Source: Paramuribaculum sp. (lineage in GTDB: Bacteria; Bacteroidota; Bacteroidia; Bacteroidales; Muribaculaceae). From it: a stretch of 5,771 nt of DNA. The notes under the pieces were generated by a model. The model did no database searches. It was given only the letters and a program-made list of their open reading frames with translations, and was not told where the DNA came from. Numbering within the stretch: the first letter of the stretch is position 1; the number at the start of each line of letters is the position of its first letter. This document shows positions 1 through 5,771 of the stretch, one piece after another. The translations under genes were made by a program, and so were the position numbers. The stretch lies in the NCBI GenBank assembly GCA_029051965.1, contig JAIDJZ010000408.1:1-5771 (forward strand), given 5' to 3'.

Positions 1-53
1 GCATCCCTTTTCAAAGAAAATTAAGAGAAAAAATCTGAAATTATTTTATTAAA

Positions 54-71
54 AACATAAAATGTTATGTT
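54..71. promoter_or_regulatory. Perfect 7-bp inverted repeat upstream of the NagB-like gene promoter
   Basis: AACATAA at 54-60 and TTATGTT at 65-71 are perfect reverse complements around a 4-base spacer. A second palindrome, TGTTAACA, overlaps at 68-75. The repeat ends about 18 bases before the proposed -33 element, where an activator could sit. The DNA here is very AT-rich, so a short inverted repeat can arise by chance. Calling it an operator is inference only. Confidence 0.25.
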
Positions 72-89
72 AACAAATCGGATAAGTTG

Positions 90-120
90 TTGGTCAGATT
101 AAAGAAGTTTACTACTTTTG
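90..120 (+). promoter_or_regulatory. Bacteroidota-type promoter of the NagB-like/PIG-L gene
   Basis: TACTTTTG at 113-120 matches the Bacteroidota -7 consensus TAnnTTTG exactly. A TTG at 90-92 lies 20 bp upstream, the expected place for the -33 element. Transcription would start near 125-128, leaving a leader of only about 15-18 bases before the ATG at 143. That leader has no well-placed Shine-Dalgarno sequence, which is common in this phylum. The motif is seen in the sequence; promoter activity is inferred. Confidence 0.7.
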
Positions 121-142
121 TGGAAGCAATCTAAAATCCATT

Positions 143-2119
143 ATGAAAACTAACCTTAGTTCCCAAATCAAGTTAGATCTCATACCTCGCCGTTACTACG
201 ACCCCCAGGGGGAAGTTGAACTGGCAGCACTTACACGTGAAGAGAAGATCTACACCCGCATTTTCGAGACTGTCTTCGACGGCAGTTCCTATCTTGCAAA
301 CAACATTGTAAAGTACATCAACCGCAGTGTGTCCGAAAAAGGAAAATGCGTTCTCGCCCTCGGCTCCGGCATGAACACCCACAGCGTCTATGCCGAACTC
401 ATCAAACTCCATAAGGAAGGTAAAGTAAGCTTCCAGAATGTAGTTGTTTTCACCATCGCGGAGTTTTTCCCGCTGGTTCCCGACGGACCGTGTGCGCTGA
501 ATCTTCTCAAAGAGGTGTTCCTCAACCATGTCGACATTGCCCCTGAAAACATCCGCACGTTTGACCCGGCTGTCACAAAAGAGGACATGTATGAATGCTG
601 CAAAAACTACGAGCGTCAGATCGCATCTGAAGGCGGAATCGACATCTGTGTCTGCGAAGTCGGAGCAGCAGGATCGCTTGCCTTCAACGAGCCGGGCAGC
701 CCCGCGACAAGCCTTTGCCGCCTCGTGCTTCTCGGAAGCGAAGCTCGCCACAAAATCGCCGGCGACTACAAGTGCGACGCCGTTCCGACCACTGCAATCA
801 CGCTCGGAATCAACAACATTCTTTCAGCCAAACGCATCCTGACAATGGCATGGGGCGAAAACAACGCCCAGATCATCAAGAAGACCGTAGAAGGTCCGGC
901 TGACGTAACTGTTCCCGCATCATTCCTTCAGGGACATCCCCAGGCAAAAGTGGTTGTCGATCTGCCCGCAGCAGAAACGCTCACCCGCATCAGCCAGCCC
1001 TGGCTTGTGACCTCCTGCGAATGGAACGACAAGCTGATCCGCCGCGCAATCGTATGGCTCTGCCAGATGACCGGCAAACCGATCCTGAAACTGACTGACA
1101 AAGACTATAACGAACACGGCCTCGGCGAGCTGCTCGCGCTCTACGGTTCGGCCTACAATGTGAACATCAAGATTTTCAACGATCTCCAGCACACTATCAC
1201 CGGCTGGCCCGGAGGAAAGCCGAACGCTGACGACACATACCGTCCCGAACGTGCCAATCCGTATCCCAAACGTGTCATTGTGTTCAGCCCACACCCCGAC
1301 GATGACGTCATTTCGATGGGCGGCACATTCAAGCGTCTCGTTGACCAGAATCATGACGTTCACGTTGCCTACGAAACTTCCGGCAACATCGCCGTCGGCG
1401 ACGAGGATATGATCCGCTACGTCATGCTGATGGACCAGATCGCCGACAAATTCGGTTTTGACAACGAATCCTATCGCGCCAAGAGCAAGGAGATCCATGA
1501 ATTCATCCGCTCGAAGAAGGGTGGAGAAATCGATCTTCCCGACGTGCGTTTCCTCAAGACGATGATCCGTCGCGGCGAAGCACGAATCGCCTGCAACTAC
1601 ATCGGCGTGAAACCTGAAAACGTCCACTTCCTCAACCTTCCTTTCTACGAAACAGGAACAATCAAGAAAGGCGACCTTTCCGAGGCTGACATTCTGATTG
1701 TCAAGAAACTCATCGCCGACGTCAAACCCCATCAGATTTTTGTGGCCGGTGACCTCGCTGACCCCCACGGAACCCACCGTGTCTGCACCGACGCCGTTCT
1801 CGCCGCCATCGATGAGCTGAAAGATGAAGAATGGATGAAAGACTGCCGCGTATGGATGTACCGTGGCGCATGGGCAGAATGGGAAATCGACCACATTGAA
1901 ATGGCTGTTCCTATTTCTCCGGAAGAACTCCGCTTCAAACGCAATTCGATCCTCAAACACCAGTCGCAGATGGAAAATGCGCCGTTCCTCGGCGATGACG
2001 ACCGCCTGTTCTGGCAGCGTGCCGAAGACCGTAACCGCGCGACCGCACAGCTCTATGAAAGCCTCGGTCTTGCTTCCTACGAAGCAATGGAAGCATTCGT
2101 ACAGTATCATCCGATCTGA
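143..2119 (+). CDS. Glucosamine-6-phosphate deaminase-like (NagB-like) protein fused to a PIG-L family deacetylase
   Basis: A 658-residue cytoplasmic protein with two domains and no signal peptide or membrane segment. Residues about 30-290 resemble NagB, the enzyme converting glucosamine-6-phosphate to fructose-6-phosphate and ammonia. Shared traits are GSGMNTHSVY near 75 (phosphate-loop position), LAFNEPGSP at 179-187, TAITLGINNIL at 217-227 and SFLQGHP at 260-266. Residues about 375-640 are a PIG-L/LmbE-type zinc deacetylase, with SPHPDDD at 382-388 and DPHGTH at 540-545. H384, D387 and H545 are the likely metal ligands and D386 the likely base. The NagB half lacks residues catalytic in E. 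coli NagB: D72, D141 and H143 align by eye with A106, A176 and S178, while E148 is kept as E183. Deaminase annotation may therefore be wrong; amino-sugar deacetylation is the safer guess. The ATG follows closely on a good promoter and two hairpins follow the stop. The gene appears to stand alone. Fold assignment is firm; substrate is unknown. Confidence 0.9.
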   Translation: MKTNLSSQIKLDLIPRRYYDPQGEVELAALTREEKIYTRIFETVFDGSSYLANNIVKYINRSVSEKGKCVLALGSGMNTHSVYAELIKLHKEGKVSFQNVVVFTIAEFFPLVPDGPCALNLLKEVFLNHVDIAPENIRTFDPAVTKEDMYECCKNYERQIASEGGIDICVCEVGAAGSLAFNEPGSPATSLCRLVLLGSEARHKIAGDYKCDAVPTTAITLGINNILSAKRILTMAWGENNAQIIKKTVEGPADVTVPASFLQGHPQAKVVVDLPAAETLTRISQPWLVTSCEWNDKLIRRAIVWLCQMTGKPILKLTDKDYNEHGLGELLALYGSAYNVNIKIFNDLQHTITGWPGGKPNADDTYRPERANPYPKRVIVFSPHPDDDVISMGGTFKRLVDQNHDVHVAYETSGNIAVGDEDMIRYVMLMDQIADKFGFDNESYRAKSKEIHEFIRSKKGGEIDLPDVRFLKTMIRRGEARIACNYIGVKPENVHFLNLPFYETGTIKKGDLSEADILIVKKLIADVKPHQIFVAGDLADPHGTHRVCTDAVLAAIDELKDEEWMKDCRVWMYRGAWAEWEIDHIEMAVPISPEELRFKRNSILKHQSQMENAPFLGDDDRLFWQRAEDRNRATAQLYESLGLASYEAMEAFVQYHPI

Positions 2120-2140
2120 TAAGAAACGGAATGCATAAAT

Positions 2141-2185
2141 AACAGAATGAGAGGTTGTGTGTCAGACACAGCCTCTCATTCTGTT
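2141..2185 (+). terminator. Strong hairpin terminator after the NagB-like/PIG-L gene
   Basis: Arms 2141-2160 and 2166-2185 pair over 20 bp with a single G-U wobble (T2155 with G2171) around a 5-base loop. The hairpin begins 21 bases after the stop codon and is followed on the plus strand by a T-rich run (TTTATTATTATT including the stem end). This is a convincing intrinsic terminator for the plus-strand gene. Read on the minus strand it is followed by ATTTATG, so it might also stop transcripts of the convergent acetyltransferase gene. Confidence 0.85.
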
Positions 2186-2191
2186 TATTAT

Positions 2192-2231
2192 TATTACTGT
2201 CCGCTAAACATTTTTTGAGCGGACAGTAATA
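2192..2231. terminator. Second hairpin between the convergent genes, probably a bidirectional terminator
   Basis: Arms 2192-2205 and 2218-2231 are perfect 14-bp reverse complements around a 12-base loop. On the plus strand the stem is followed directly by TTTTT at 2232-2236, so it can act as a back-up terminator to the hairpin before it. It also begins 17 bases past the stop of the minus-strand acetyltransferase gene, but read that way the following bases are A-rich. Its role for that gene is therefore less clear. Confidence 0.7.
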
Positions 2232-2248
2232 TTTTTAAATAGTGATAT

Positions 2249-3100
2249 TTACAACTGCAGGCTCATGCCGTACTGAGACAATCCCCGACAAAAACCGAGT
2301 GCTGTCAGAAACGGGCGCAAGGTCTTATCAGAAACCGGGATGTTGAGCACCTTTGCTGTCTCCGATGCGGACTCGGACAAGGCTCTCTTCATAAGTGCTG
2401 ACGCAATGCCTCGCCTGCGGAATCCGGGAGCAACGGCAATTCTCGCCACATCGCCAGTCACCGGATCATGGACACAGCATCCGACCAGGTTTCCACTGAC
2501 ATAAGCGCCCCATCTGCCGAGGCCGGCAGCGCCCCGCATCAACGAGCCGAGACTGTTCTGCCACGATGGCGAGAAATCGCAGAATGCCTCAGTAGCTCCG
2601 AGCAATTCCGGTTCGAAACGACGGATTTCAAAGTCGCCCTCAGGCTCCTTTGCGGAACATACCAGATCGCTGCTGACGATCCTGAAACAATCATATTCAG
2701 CAGCAACAGCAAATCCTTTCCGGCGATAGAGTTCAATTGCCGGCTCGTTTTCACTGAGAACCTCCAGCAGATATTGCCTGATTCCACGTTCCCGAAGCCC
2801 GGCAACGACAGAATCAAACAGCGTCGCAGCCAAGTGTCTCCCGCGGTAAGCCGGATTGGTGCCTGTCGCGCAGTCGTAGGCGGTGGGGATTCCGTCGTAC
2901 TGACCAAGTCCGGTCAGAATAAACGAGACGAGAGCTCCATTATCGAACGCGCCAAAAGAGACCTCCGGGTCAAATCCGCGACGCCGGAACATCTCCACCA
3001 GTTCCTGCCGGTCAAAATCAACGGCATATCCGCCGAACGCCTCTTCAAAACCGGTCAGAATCACATCCATTCCGACTCCGGTCAAACTACGTATTTCCAT
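2249..3100 (-). CDS. Tandem-domain GNAT family N-acetyltransferase
   Basis: A 283-residue soluble protein with two GNAT-like halves, which transfer acetyl groups from acetyl-CoA to an amine. In the N-terminal half (about 1-145), NPAYRGRHLAATLF at 82-95 fills the acetyl-CoA loop position and ENEPAIELYRRKGF at 117-130 is the typical GNAT ending. In the C-terminal half (about 156-283), VARIAVAPGFRRRGIASALM at 218-237 is a textbook motif A, with R228, G231 and A233 matching R-x-x-G-x-A. It is followed by NIPVSDKTLRPFLTALGF at 253-270. In the N-terminal loop the central glycine is replaced by H89, so that half may bind the cofactor poorly or differently. ATG at 3098-3100; no clear Shine-Dalgarno and no good promoter in the short gap upstream, so some expression may come from rprXY read-through. 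The gene converges on the NagB-like/PIG-L gene. Family is clear; substrate (small molecule, antibiotic or protein N-terminus) cannot be told. Confidence 0.88.
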   Translation of the reverse strand: MEIRSLTGVGMDVILTGFEEAFGGYAVDFDRQELVEMFRRRGFDPEVSFGAFDNGALVSFILTGLGQYDGIPTAYDCATGTNPAYRGRHLAATLFDSVVAGLRERGIRQYLLEVLSENEPAIELYRRKGFAVAAEYDCFRIVSSDLVCSAKEPEGDFEIRRFEPELLGATEAFCDFSPSWQNSLGSLMRGAAGLGRWGAYVSGNLVGCCVHDPVTGDVARIAVAPGFRRRGIASALMKRALSESASETAKVLNIPVSDKTLRPFLTALGFCRGLSQYGMSLQL

Positions 3101-3125
3101 AAGAAAATATGACTAACTTAACAAG

Positions 3126-3156
3126 TCGGCCCGTCTGCACTTGGCAAACGGGCCGA
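3126..3156 (-). terminator. Hairpin terminator after rprY
   Basis: TCGGCCCGT at 3126-3134 and ACGGGCCGA at 3148-3156 are perfect reverse complements. After one mismatch the stem continues for 3 bp around a 5-base loop. It lies about 28 bases past the rprY stop on the minus strand, and the bases beyond the stem (CTTGTTAAGTTAG) are moderately T-rich. The GC-rich stem in an AT-rich gap supports a terminator for the rprXY operon. The interrupted T run suggests some read-through into the acetyltransferase gene. Confidence 0.65.
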
Positions 3157-3183
3157 AAACAGGTTGTCGGACCTTCCGGCCTT

Positions 3184-3894
3184 TTATTTAGCATTCGATT
3201 CAGGTTCGGGAGCAATCAGTTTGTAGCCCTTGCCATGAATGTTGATGATCTCGATCGAAGGATCTTCCTTGAGATGCTTACGCAGCTTAGTGATGTAGAC
3301 ATCCATGCTGCGCGCATTGAAGTAGTTGTCGTCGATCCAGATGGTTTTCAATGCGAAATTTCGTTCCAGAATTTCGTTGACATGAGCGCAGAGAAGGCTG
3401 AGAAGTTCCGACTCCTTTGTGGTCAGCTTGGTCACCTTGTCATCAACCATCAGCACCTGCTTCTGGGTGTCGAAAGTGAACTTTCCGATACGGTACATCG
3501 TGATTTCCTTTCCTTTCTTGCCTTTCACGCGACGGAGAATAGCTTCGATACGGAACACCAGTTCTTCCATAGAGAAGGGTTTGGTGATATAGTCATCGGC
3601 ACCGATCTTAAAGCCTTCAAGAATATCCTCCTTGATCGATTTAGCTGTCAGGAAGATGATTGGAACTTCCGAATTGACAGTGCGGATCTCCTGAGCCAGC
3701 GCAAAGCCATCTTTCTTAGGCATCATCACATCGAGGACACAAAGATCATATTTTCCTTTGAGAAAAGCCTTGTAGCCGCTCTCGCCATCGGCAAAGAGAT
3801 CGGCATTGTAACCCTTTGCCTGAAGATATTCGCGAAGCAACATTCCGAGGTTCTCGTCGTCTTCACATAGTAGAATTCGCAAACGGTCTTCCAT
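3184..3894 (-). CDS. rprY: Two-component response regulator RprY (OmpR/PhoB family)
   Basis: A 236-residue cytoplasmic transcription regulator, the usual length for its family. Residues 5-122 are a receiver domain: acidic pocket E11/D12/D13, phosphorylation site D55 in CVLDVMMPKKDG, T83 in FLTAK and the invariant K105 in ITKPFSMEEL. A basic linker (RRVKGKKGKE, 121-130) leads to a winged-helix DNA-binding domain at about 131-228. It carries TTKESELLSLLC at 158-169 and the recognition region RSMDVYITKLRKHL ending in NIHGKGYKL, as in OmpR and PhoB. The protein closely resembles Bacteroides RprY as I remember it, including the opening LRILLCEDDENLGMLLREYLQAKGY. The ATG is 5 bases past the sensor gene's TGA, so the two are surely one transcript and probably translationally coupled. 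No Shine-Dalgarno is visible. Assignment to the rprXY pair is confident; target genes cannot be read from the window. Confidence 0.93.
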   Translation of the reverse strand: MEDRLRILLCEDDENLGMLLREYLQAKGYNADLFADGESGYKAFLKGKYDLCVLDVMMPKKDGFALAQEIRTVNSEVPIIFLTAKSIKEDILEGFKIGADDYITKPFSMEELVFRIEAILRRVKGKKGKEITMYRIGKFTFDTQKQVLMVDDKVTKLTTKESELLSLLCAHVNEILERNFALKTIWIDDNYFNARSMDVYITKLRKHLKEDPSIEIINIHGKGYKLIAPEPESNAK

Positions 3895-3899
3895 AATTT

Positions 3900-5426
3900 T
3901 CAGTTTTTAGTTAGTGGTAATATTAGAATAAATTTTGTTCCTTTCTTAAGTTCGCTCTCGGCTCTGATCTCGCCTCCGAACGCACGCACCATCTTGTAGA
4001 CGTAAGCCAGCCCGAGGCCGAAGCCTTTGACATCATGGCGATTGCCGGTCGACACGCGATAGAACTTGTCGAAGACCTTCTTAAGGTCGTCCTTGCGGAT
4101 GCCGATCCCGTTGTCGGCGACAGTGACTTCGAGCTGCTTGTCTGACAGATTGCGCGTTGTTATCTTGAGTTTAAGCGGACGATCCTCATCACGATATTTC
4201 ACGGCATTGTCGAGAAGATTGAAAATCACATTCGTAAAATGCATCTCATCGACATAGATGTTCGAATCGTCGGCATTGAGATCGGCTGCGATCGTTCCGC
4301 CATATTTCTCGACCTTGAGCTTAAATGTGTGCTGGATGTTGGCAATCGCAACGTTAGCGTCGACTTCCTGAAGGCGCAGTGTCGGGTTCTTATTATTGTC
4401 GAACATCGACATCTGAAGCACTTTCTCTACCTGGAAACGAAGACGTTTTGTCTCGTCATTGATGACCGTCGAGATGTGTTCAAGCATTTTCGGAGACTTC
4501 CGGACTGCATTGTCGTTCAGCATCTGGGCTGCCAGCGAGATCGTCGAGATCGGAGTCTTGAACTCATGGGTCATGTTGTTGATGAAATCGTTTTTCATCT
4601 CGGTCAGCTTCTTCTGCCGGAAGGCAACTATGATCGTATAGAGAAAAACAATCAGCAGAATGACCGTGAAGATCATCGAGGGGATCATGAACTTGACCGA
4701 ATGGTAGATATAATCGCGTTTGTCGGGAAAATATATTTTTATGTAGTTCATCCGGTTTTTCGAATCATTAGGGAAAAGAGTCTGGACAAACATGTTGTTG
4801 TCGCCCGACTTTTCAGGATCAAAACCCTTCGATTCATAAACCGGCACTCCGGTGCGATTGACCACAGCGAATTCAAACGGCAGATTCAGTCCGTTGTTCG
4901 ACAGTTCGGTCTTCAGAAGCGAGGCAACCAGTGCGGAATCGGCACGCTCCTCTATCGGGCGATTGCTCGACTGACTGATAATGTTGAGGATGACCTCATC
5001 AAGCAGGCTTCGCTGATAAATATACTGGCCGCGAATCACATCCTGGAGAGATCGGCGACCGCCGATCAGCGTAGACCCCGACAGCTGCGGCCTGATCTTC
5101 TCGGCATCTCCCTTAAGAGTGATGTCGCCGGTCACGCCTTCGTTGGTCGTGAACGAATACTTGACACCGGCCTGATTCTCTCCGGGAGTAGAGTAGCGCG
5201 GAAGGACCGATGACTGGATCTGAGCCACATCCTCCTCAAGATAATAGCGGGTTTCTTCCTGCTCGAGGGCGGAAGAGACCGCATAGAGGCTGCGTTTGAC
5301 GCCCTCGGAAAACTGCTCGTTGCGCATCTTGACCATATTATGCATATAGACAATCTGGACATACAGCAATCCGGCAAAGGCAACTGCCATTATTATTGTG
5401 AGAAACCAGATGGTTGACTTTTTCAT
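3900..5426 (-). CDS. rprX: Membrane sensor histidine kinase RprX
   Basis: A 508-residue inner-membrane sensor that phosphorylates its partner RprY. From the chosen ATG (5424-5426), TM1 is about residues 5-27 after KK, then a periplasmic sensor domain of about 215 residues, then TM2 at about 246-268. Unlike many sensors there is no evident HAMP domain: the linker FRQKKLTEMKNDF leads straight into the dimerisation helix with phosphoacceptor H287 in MTHEFKTPIS. The ATPase domain has the N box at 402-410 (N403, N407), G1 DNGIGI at 438-443, F box FDKFYRV at 452-458 and G2 GFGLGLAY at 468-475, so the kinase looks complete. The frame is open further upstream, to an ATG at 5463-5465 and a TTG at 5490-5492. 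I prefer 5426 because it puts MKKSTIWF directly before TM1, as in Bacteroides RprX, whereas the extension is polar. The pair was named in Bacteroides fragilis as regulators of tetracycline Q production; the signal sensed is not shown by the sequence. Confidence 0.92.
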   Translation of the reverse strand: MKKSTIWFLTIIMAVAFAGLLYVQIVYMHNMVKMRNEQFSEGVKRSLYAVSSALEQEETRYYLEEDVAQIQSSVLPRYSTPGENQAGVKYSFTTNEGVTGDITLKGDAEKIRPQLSGSTLIGGRRSLQDVIRGQYIYQRSLLDEVILNIISQSSNRPIEERADSALVASLLKTELSNNGLNLPFEFAVVNRTGVPVYESKGFDPEKSGDNNMFVQTLFPNDSKNRMNYIKIYFPDKRDYIYHSVKFMIPSMIFTVILLIVFLYTIIVAFRQKKLTEMKNDFINNMTHEFKTPISTISLAAQMLNDNAVRKSPKMLEHISTVINDETKRLRFQVEKVLQMSMFDNNKNPTLRLQEVDANVAIANIQHTFKLKVEKYGGTIAADLNADDSNIYVDEMHFTNVIFNLLDNAVKYRDEDRPLKLKITTRNLSDKQLEVTVADNGIGIRKDDLKKVFDKFYRVSTGNRHDVKGFGLGLAYVYKMVRAFGGEIRAESELKKGTKFILILPLTKN

Positions 5427-5524
5427 TGTCGAATTCTCGTTATGTATATCGCCGGGACAATCCATCAGTATCAGGCGATGGAGAATCCTCAAACGACGGC
5501 ATTCAAAATTTAATGTTTATTATG

Positions 5525-5604
5525 TTAACACATTCCAAACCATAATTGTTGGGATGCGAATTTAACAATCCGTTTTAATTTAACATTTCGCGTCAAAATT
5601 AACA
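5525..5604 (-). repeat. Four TGTTAA direct repeats over the rprX promoter and leader
   Basis: On the minus strand TGTTAA occurs at 5604-5599, 5585-5580, 5567-5562 and 5530-5525, all in one orientation. Starts are 19, 18 and 37 bases apart, close to multiples of 18.5. Two copies extend to TGTTAAATT. The first runs into the -7 element, the second sits near the expected start of transcription, and the others are in the leader. They may be a regulator binding array, perhaps for autoregulation by RprY, but the DNA is AT-rich and no footprint is known to me. The rest of the 5427-5677 gap shows no gene. Confidence 0.35.
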
Positions 5605-5624
5605 TAAAAACGTGAATTCTGCAA
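5594..5624 (-). promoter_or_regulatory. Bacteroidota-type promoter of the rprX-rprY operon
   Basis: Read on the minus strand, TAATTTTG at 5601-5594 matches the -7 consensus TAnnTTTG exactly. A TTG at 5624-5622 lies 20 bp upstream as the -33 element, the same geometry as the promoter at 90-120. Transcription would start near 5587, giving a leader of about 160 bases to the preferred rprX start. No competing exact match with a -33 partner was found nearer the gene. Confidence 0.65.
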
Positions 5625-5646
5625 TATTTTCCACGAAAAATACATC

Positions 5647-5664
5647 GCAATTCTCATGAATCGC
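5647..5664 (-). terminator. Possible weak terminator after the partial gene
   Basis: On the minus strand a 7-bp stem (5664-5658 with 5653-5647, one G-U pair) closes a 4-base loop starting 13 bases past the stop of the partial gene. A run of five T (5640-5636) follows after a short gap. The stem is short and not GC-rich, so termination would be modest. Confidence 0.35.
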
Positions 5665-5677
5665 ACTCCTTCCCGGA

Positions 5678-5771
5678 TCACTCCTCATCGAGCTCCCCTT
5701 TCAGAGACTGGCGCAGACGTTCCAGACGCTCTTTGCCAGAAATGGTTCTTGACGGTTTCGGCAGGCAATAG
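5678..5771 (-). CDS. C-terminal fragment of an unidentified protein (cut by window edge)
   Basis: The minus strand has an open frame from the window edge to a TGA at 5680-5678, giving 30 complete codons. The peptide contains LPKPSRTISGKERLERLRQSLKG and ends in LDEE. It is highly charged, with an arginine/leucine-rich stretch that probably forms a helix and an acidic tail. GC content and codon choice match the neighbouring genes and change sharply to AT-rich DNA right after the stop, which supports a real gene end. The bulk of the gene lies beyond the window, so no family can be named. It runs in the same direction as rprXY, but the 251-base gap and the separate rprX promoter suggest it is not in that operon. 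Confidence 0.55.
   Translation of the reverse strand, partial: YCLPKPSRTISGKERLERLRQSLKGELDEE

Noticed and set aside
920..2110. Long open frame (396 codons) on the minus strand opposite the PIG-L half
   Set aside because: It lies entirely antisense to a gene with clear domain motifs, has no recognisable motif of its own, and is explained by the GC-biased third codon positions of the real gene.
2468..3112. 214-codon open frame on the plus strand opposite the acetyltransferase
   Set aside because: The minus-strand frame carries two GNAT motif sets, while this frame shows no coherent motif.
3109..3870. 253-codon open frame on the plus strand opposite rprY
   Set aside because: Antisense to a highly conserved response regulator; it also starts inside the rprY terminator region and has no family features.
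4239..5213. 324-codon open frame on the plus strand opposite rprX
   Set aside because: Antisense to conserved kinase and sensor sequence, with no promoter or recognisable domain; a shadow of rprX codon use.
5427..5492. N-terminal extension of RprX to a TTG (5490-5492) or an ATG (5463-5465)
   Set aside because: The added residues are polar and would precede the KK-TM1 start that matches the usual N-terminus of the family; the extension is more likely leader.
5427..5677. Possible riboswitch, small RNA or small gene in the rprX leader
   Set aside because: The region is AT-rich, shows no stable long-range stem or known aptamer core by eye, and has no convincing short coding frame.
1..5771. Mobile elements, CRISPR arrays, tRNA or rRNA genes, defence or biosynthetic clusters
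   Set aside because: I saw no transposase, spaced palindromic direct repeats, cloverleaf or rRNA-like sequence, and the recognised genes are ordinary chromosomal ones.

Overview
The window looks like chromosomal DNA from an anaerobic Bacteroidota, most likely order Bacteroidales and possibly family Muribaculaceae. Three things point there. The two-component pair closely resembles RprX/RprY of Bacteroides. The first gene is a NagB-like/PIG-L fusion of a kind I associate with Bacteroidales. The promoters fit the Bacteroidota pattern (TTG, about 20 bp, TAnnTTTG) and the starts lack clear Shine-Dalgarno sequences. The family-level guess rests only on the moderately GC-rich, C-ending codon use and is weak.

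Layout. Positions 1-142 are an AT-rich upstream region with a good promoter. A 658-codon gene (143-2119, +) follows, encoding a NagB-like domain joined to a PIG-L deacetylase domain. Two strong hairpins (2141-2231) separate it from a convergent tandem-GNAT acetyltransferase gene (2249-3100, -). Upstream of that gene, after a hairpin terminator, lies the rprX-rprY operon, read right to left: response regulator at 3184-3894 and sensor kinase at 3900-5426. The operon is preceded by an AT-rich control region (5427-5677) with a well-matched promoter and four copies of TGTTAA. The last 94 bases hold the 3' end of another minus-strand gene that I cannot identify.

How the genes work together. RprX (membrane histidine kinase) and RprY (OmpR-family regulator) form one envelope-to-DNA signalling unit and are almost certainly co-translated. 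The NagB-like/PIG-L protein probably acts on an N-acetylated amino sugar. Its deaminase half has lost several residues that are catalytic in true NagB, while the deacetylase half keeps its metal-binding motifs. Nothing in the sequence ties the acetyltransferase to a substrate.

The window is mostly ordinary core genome. I see no mobile element, CRISPR array, tRNA or rRNA, and no clear new system. The points most worth a second look are the degenerate NagB domain fused to an apparently intact deacetylase, and the TGTTAA cluster over the rprX promoter and leader.
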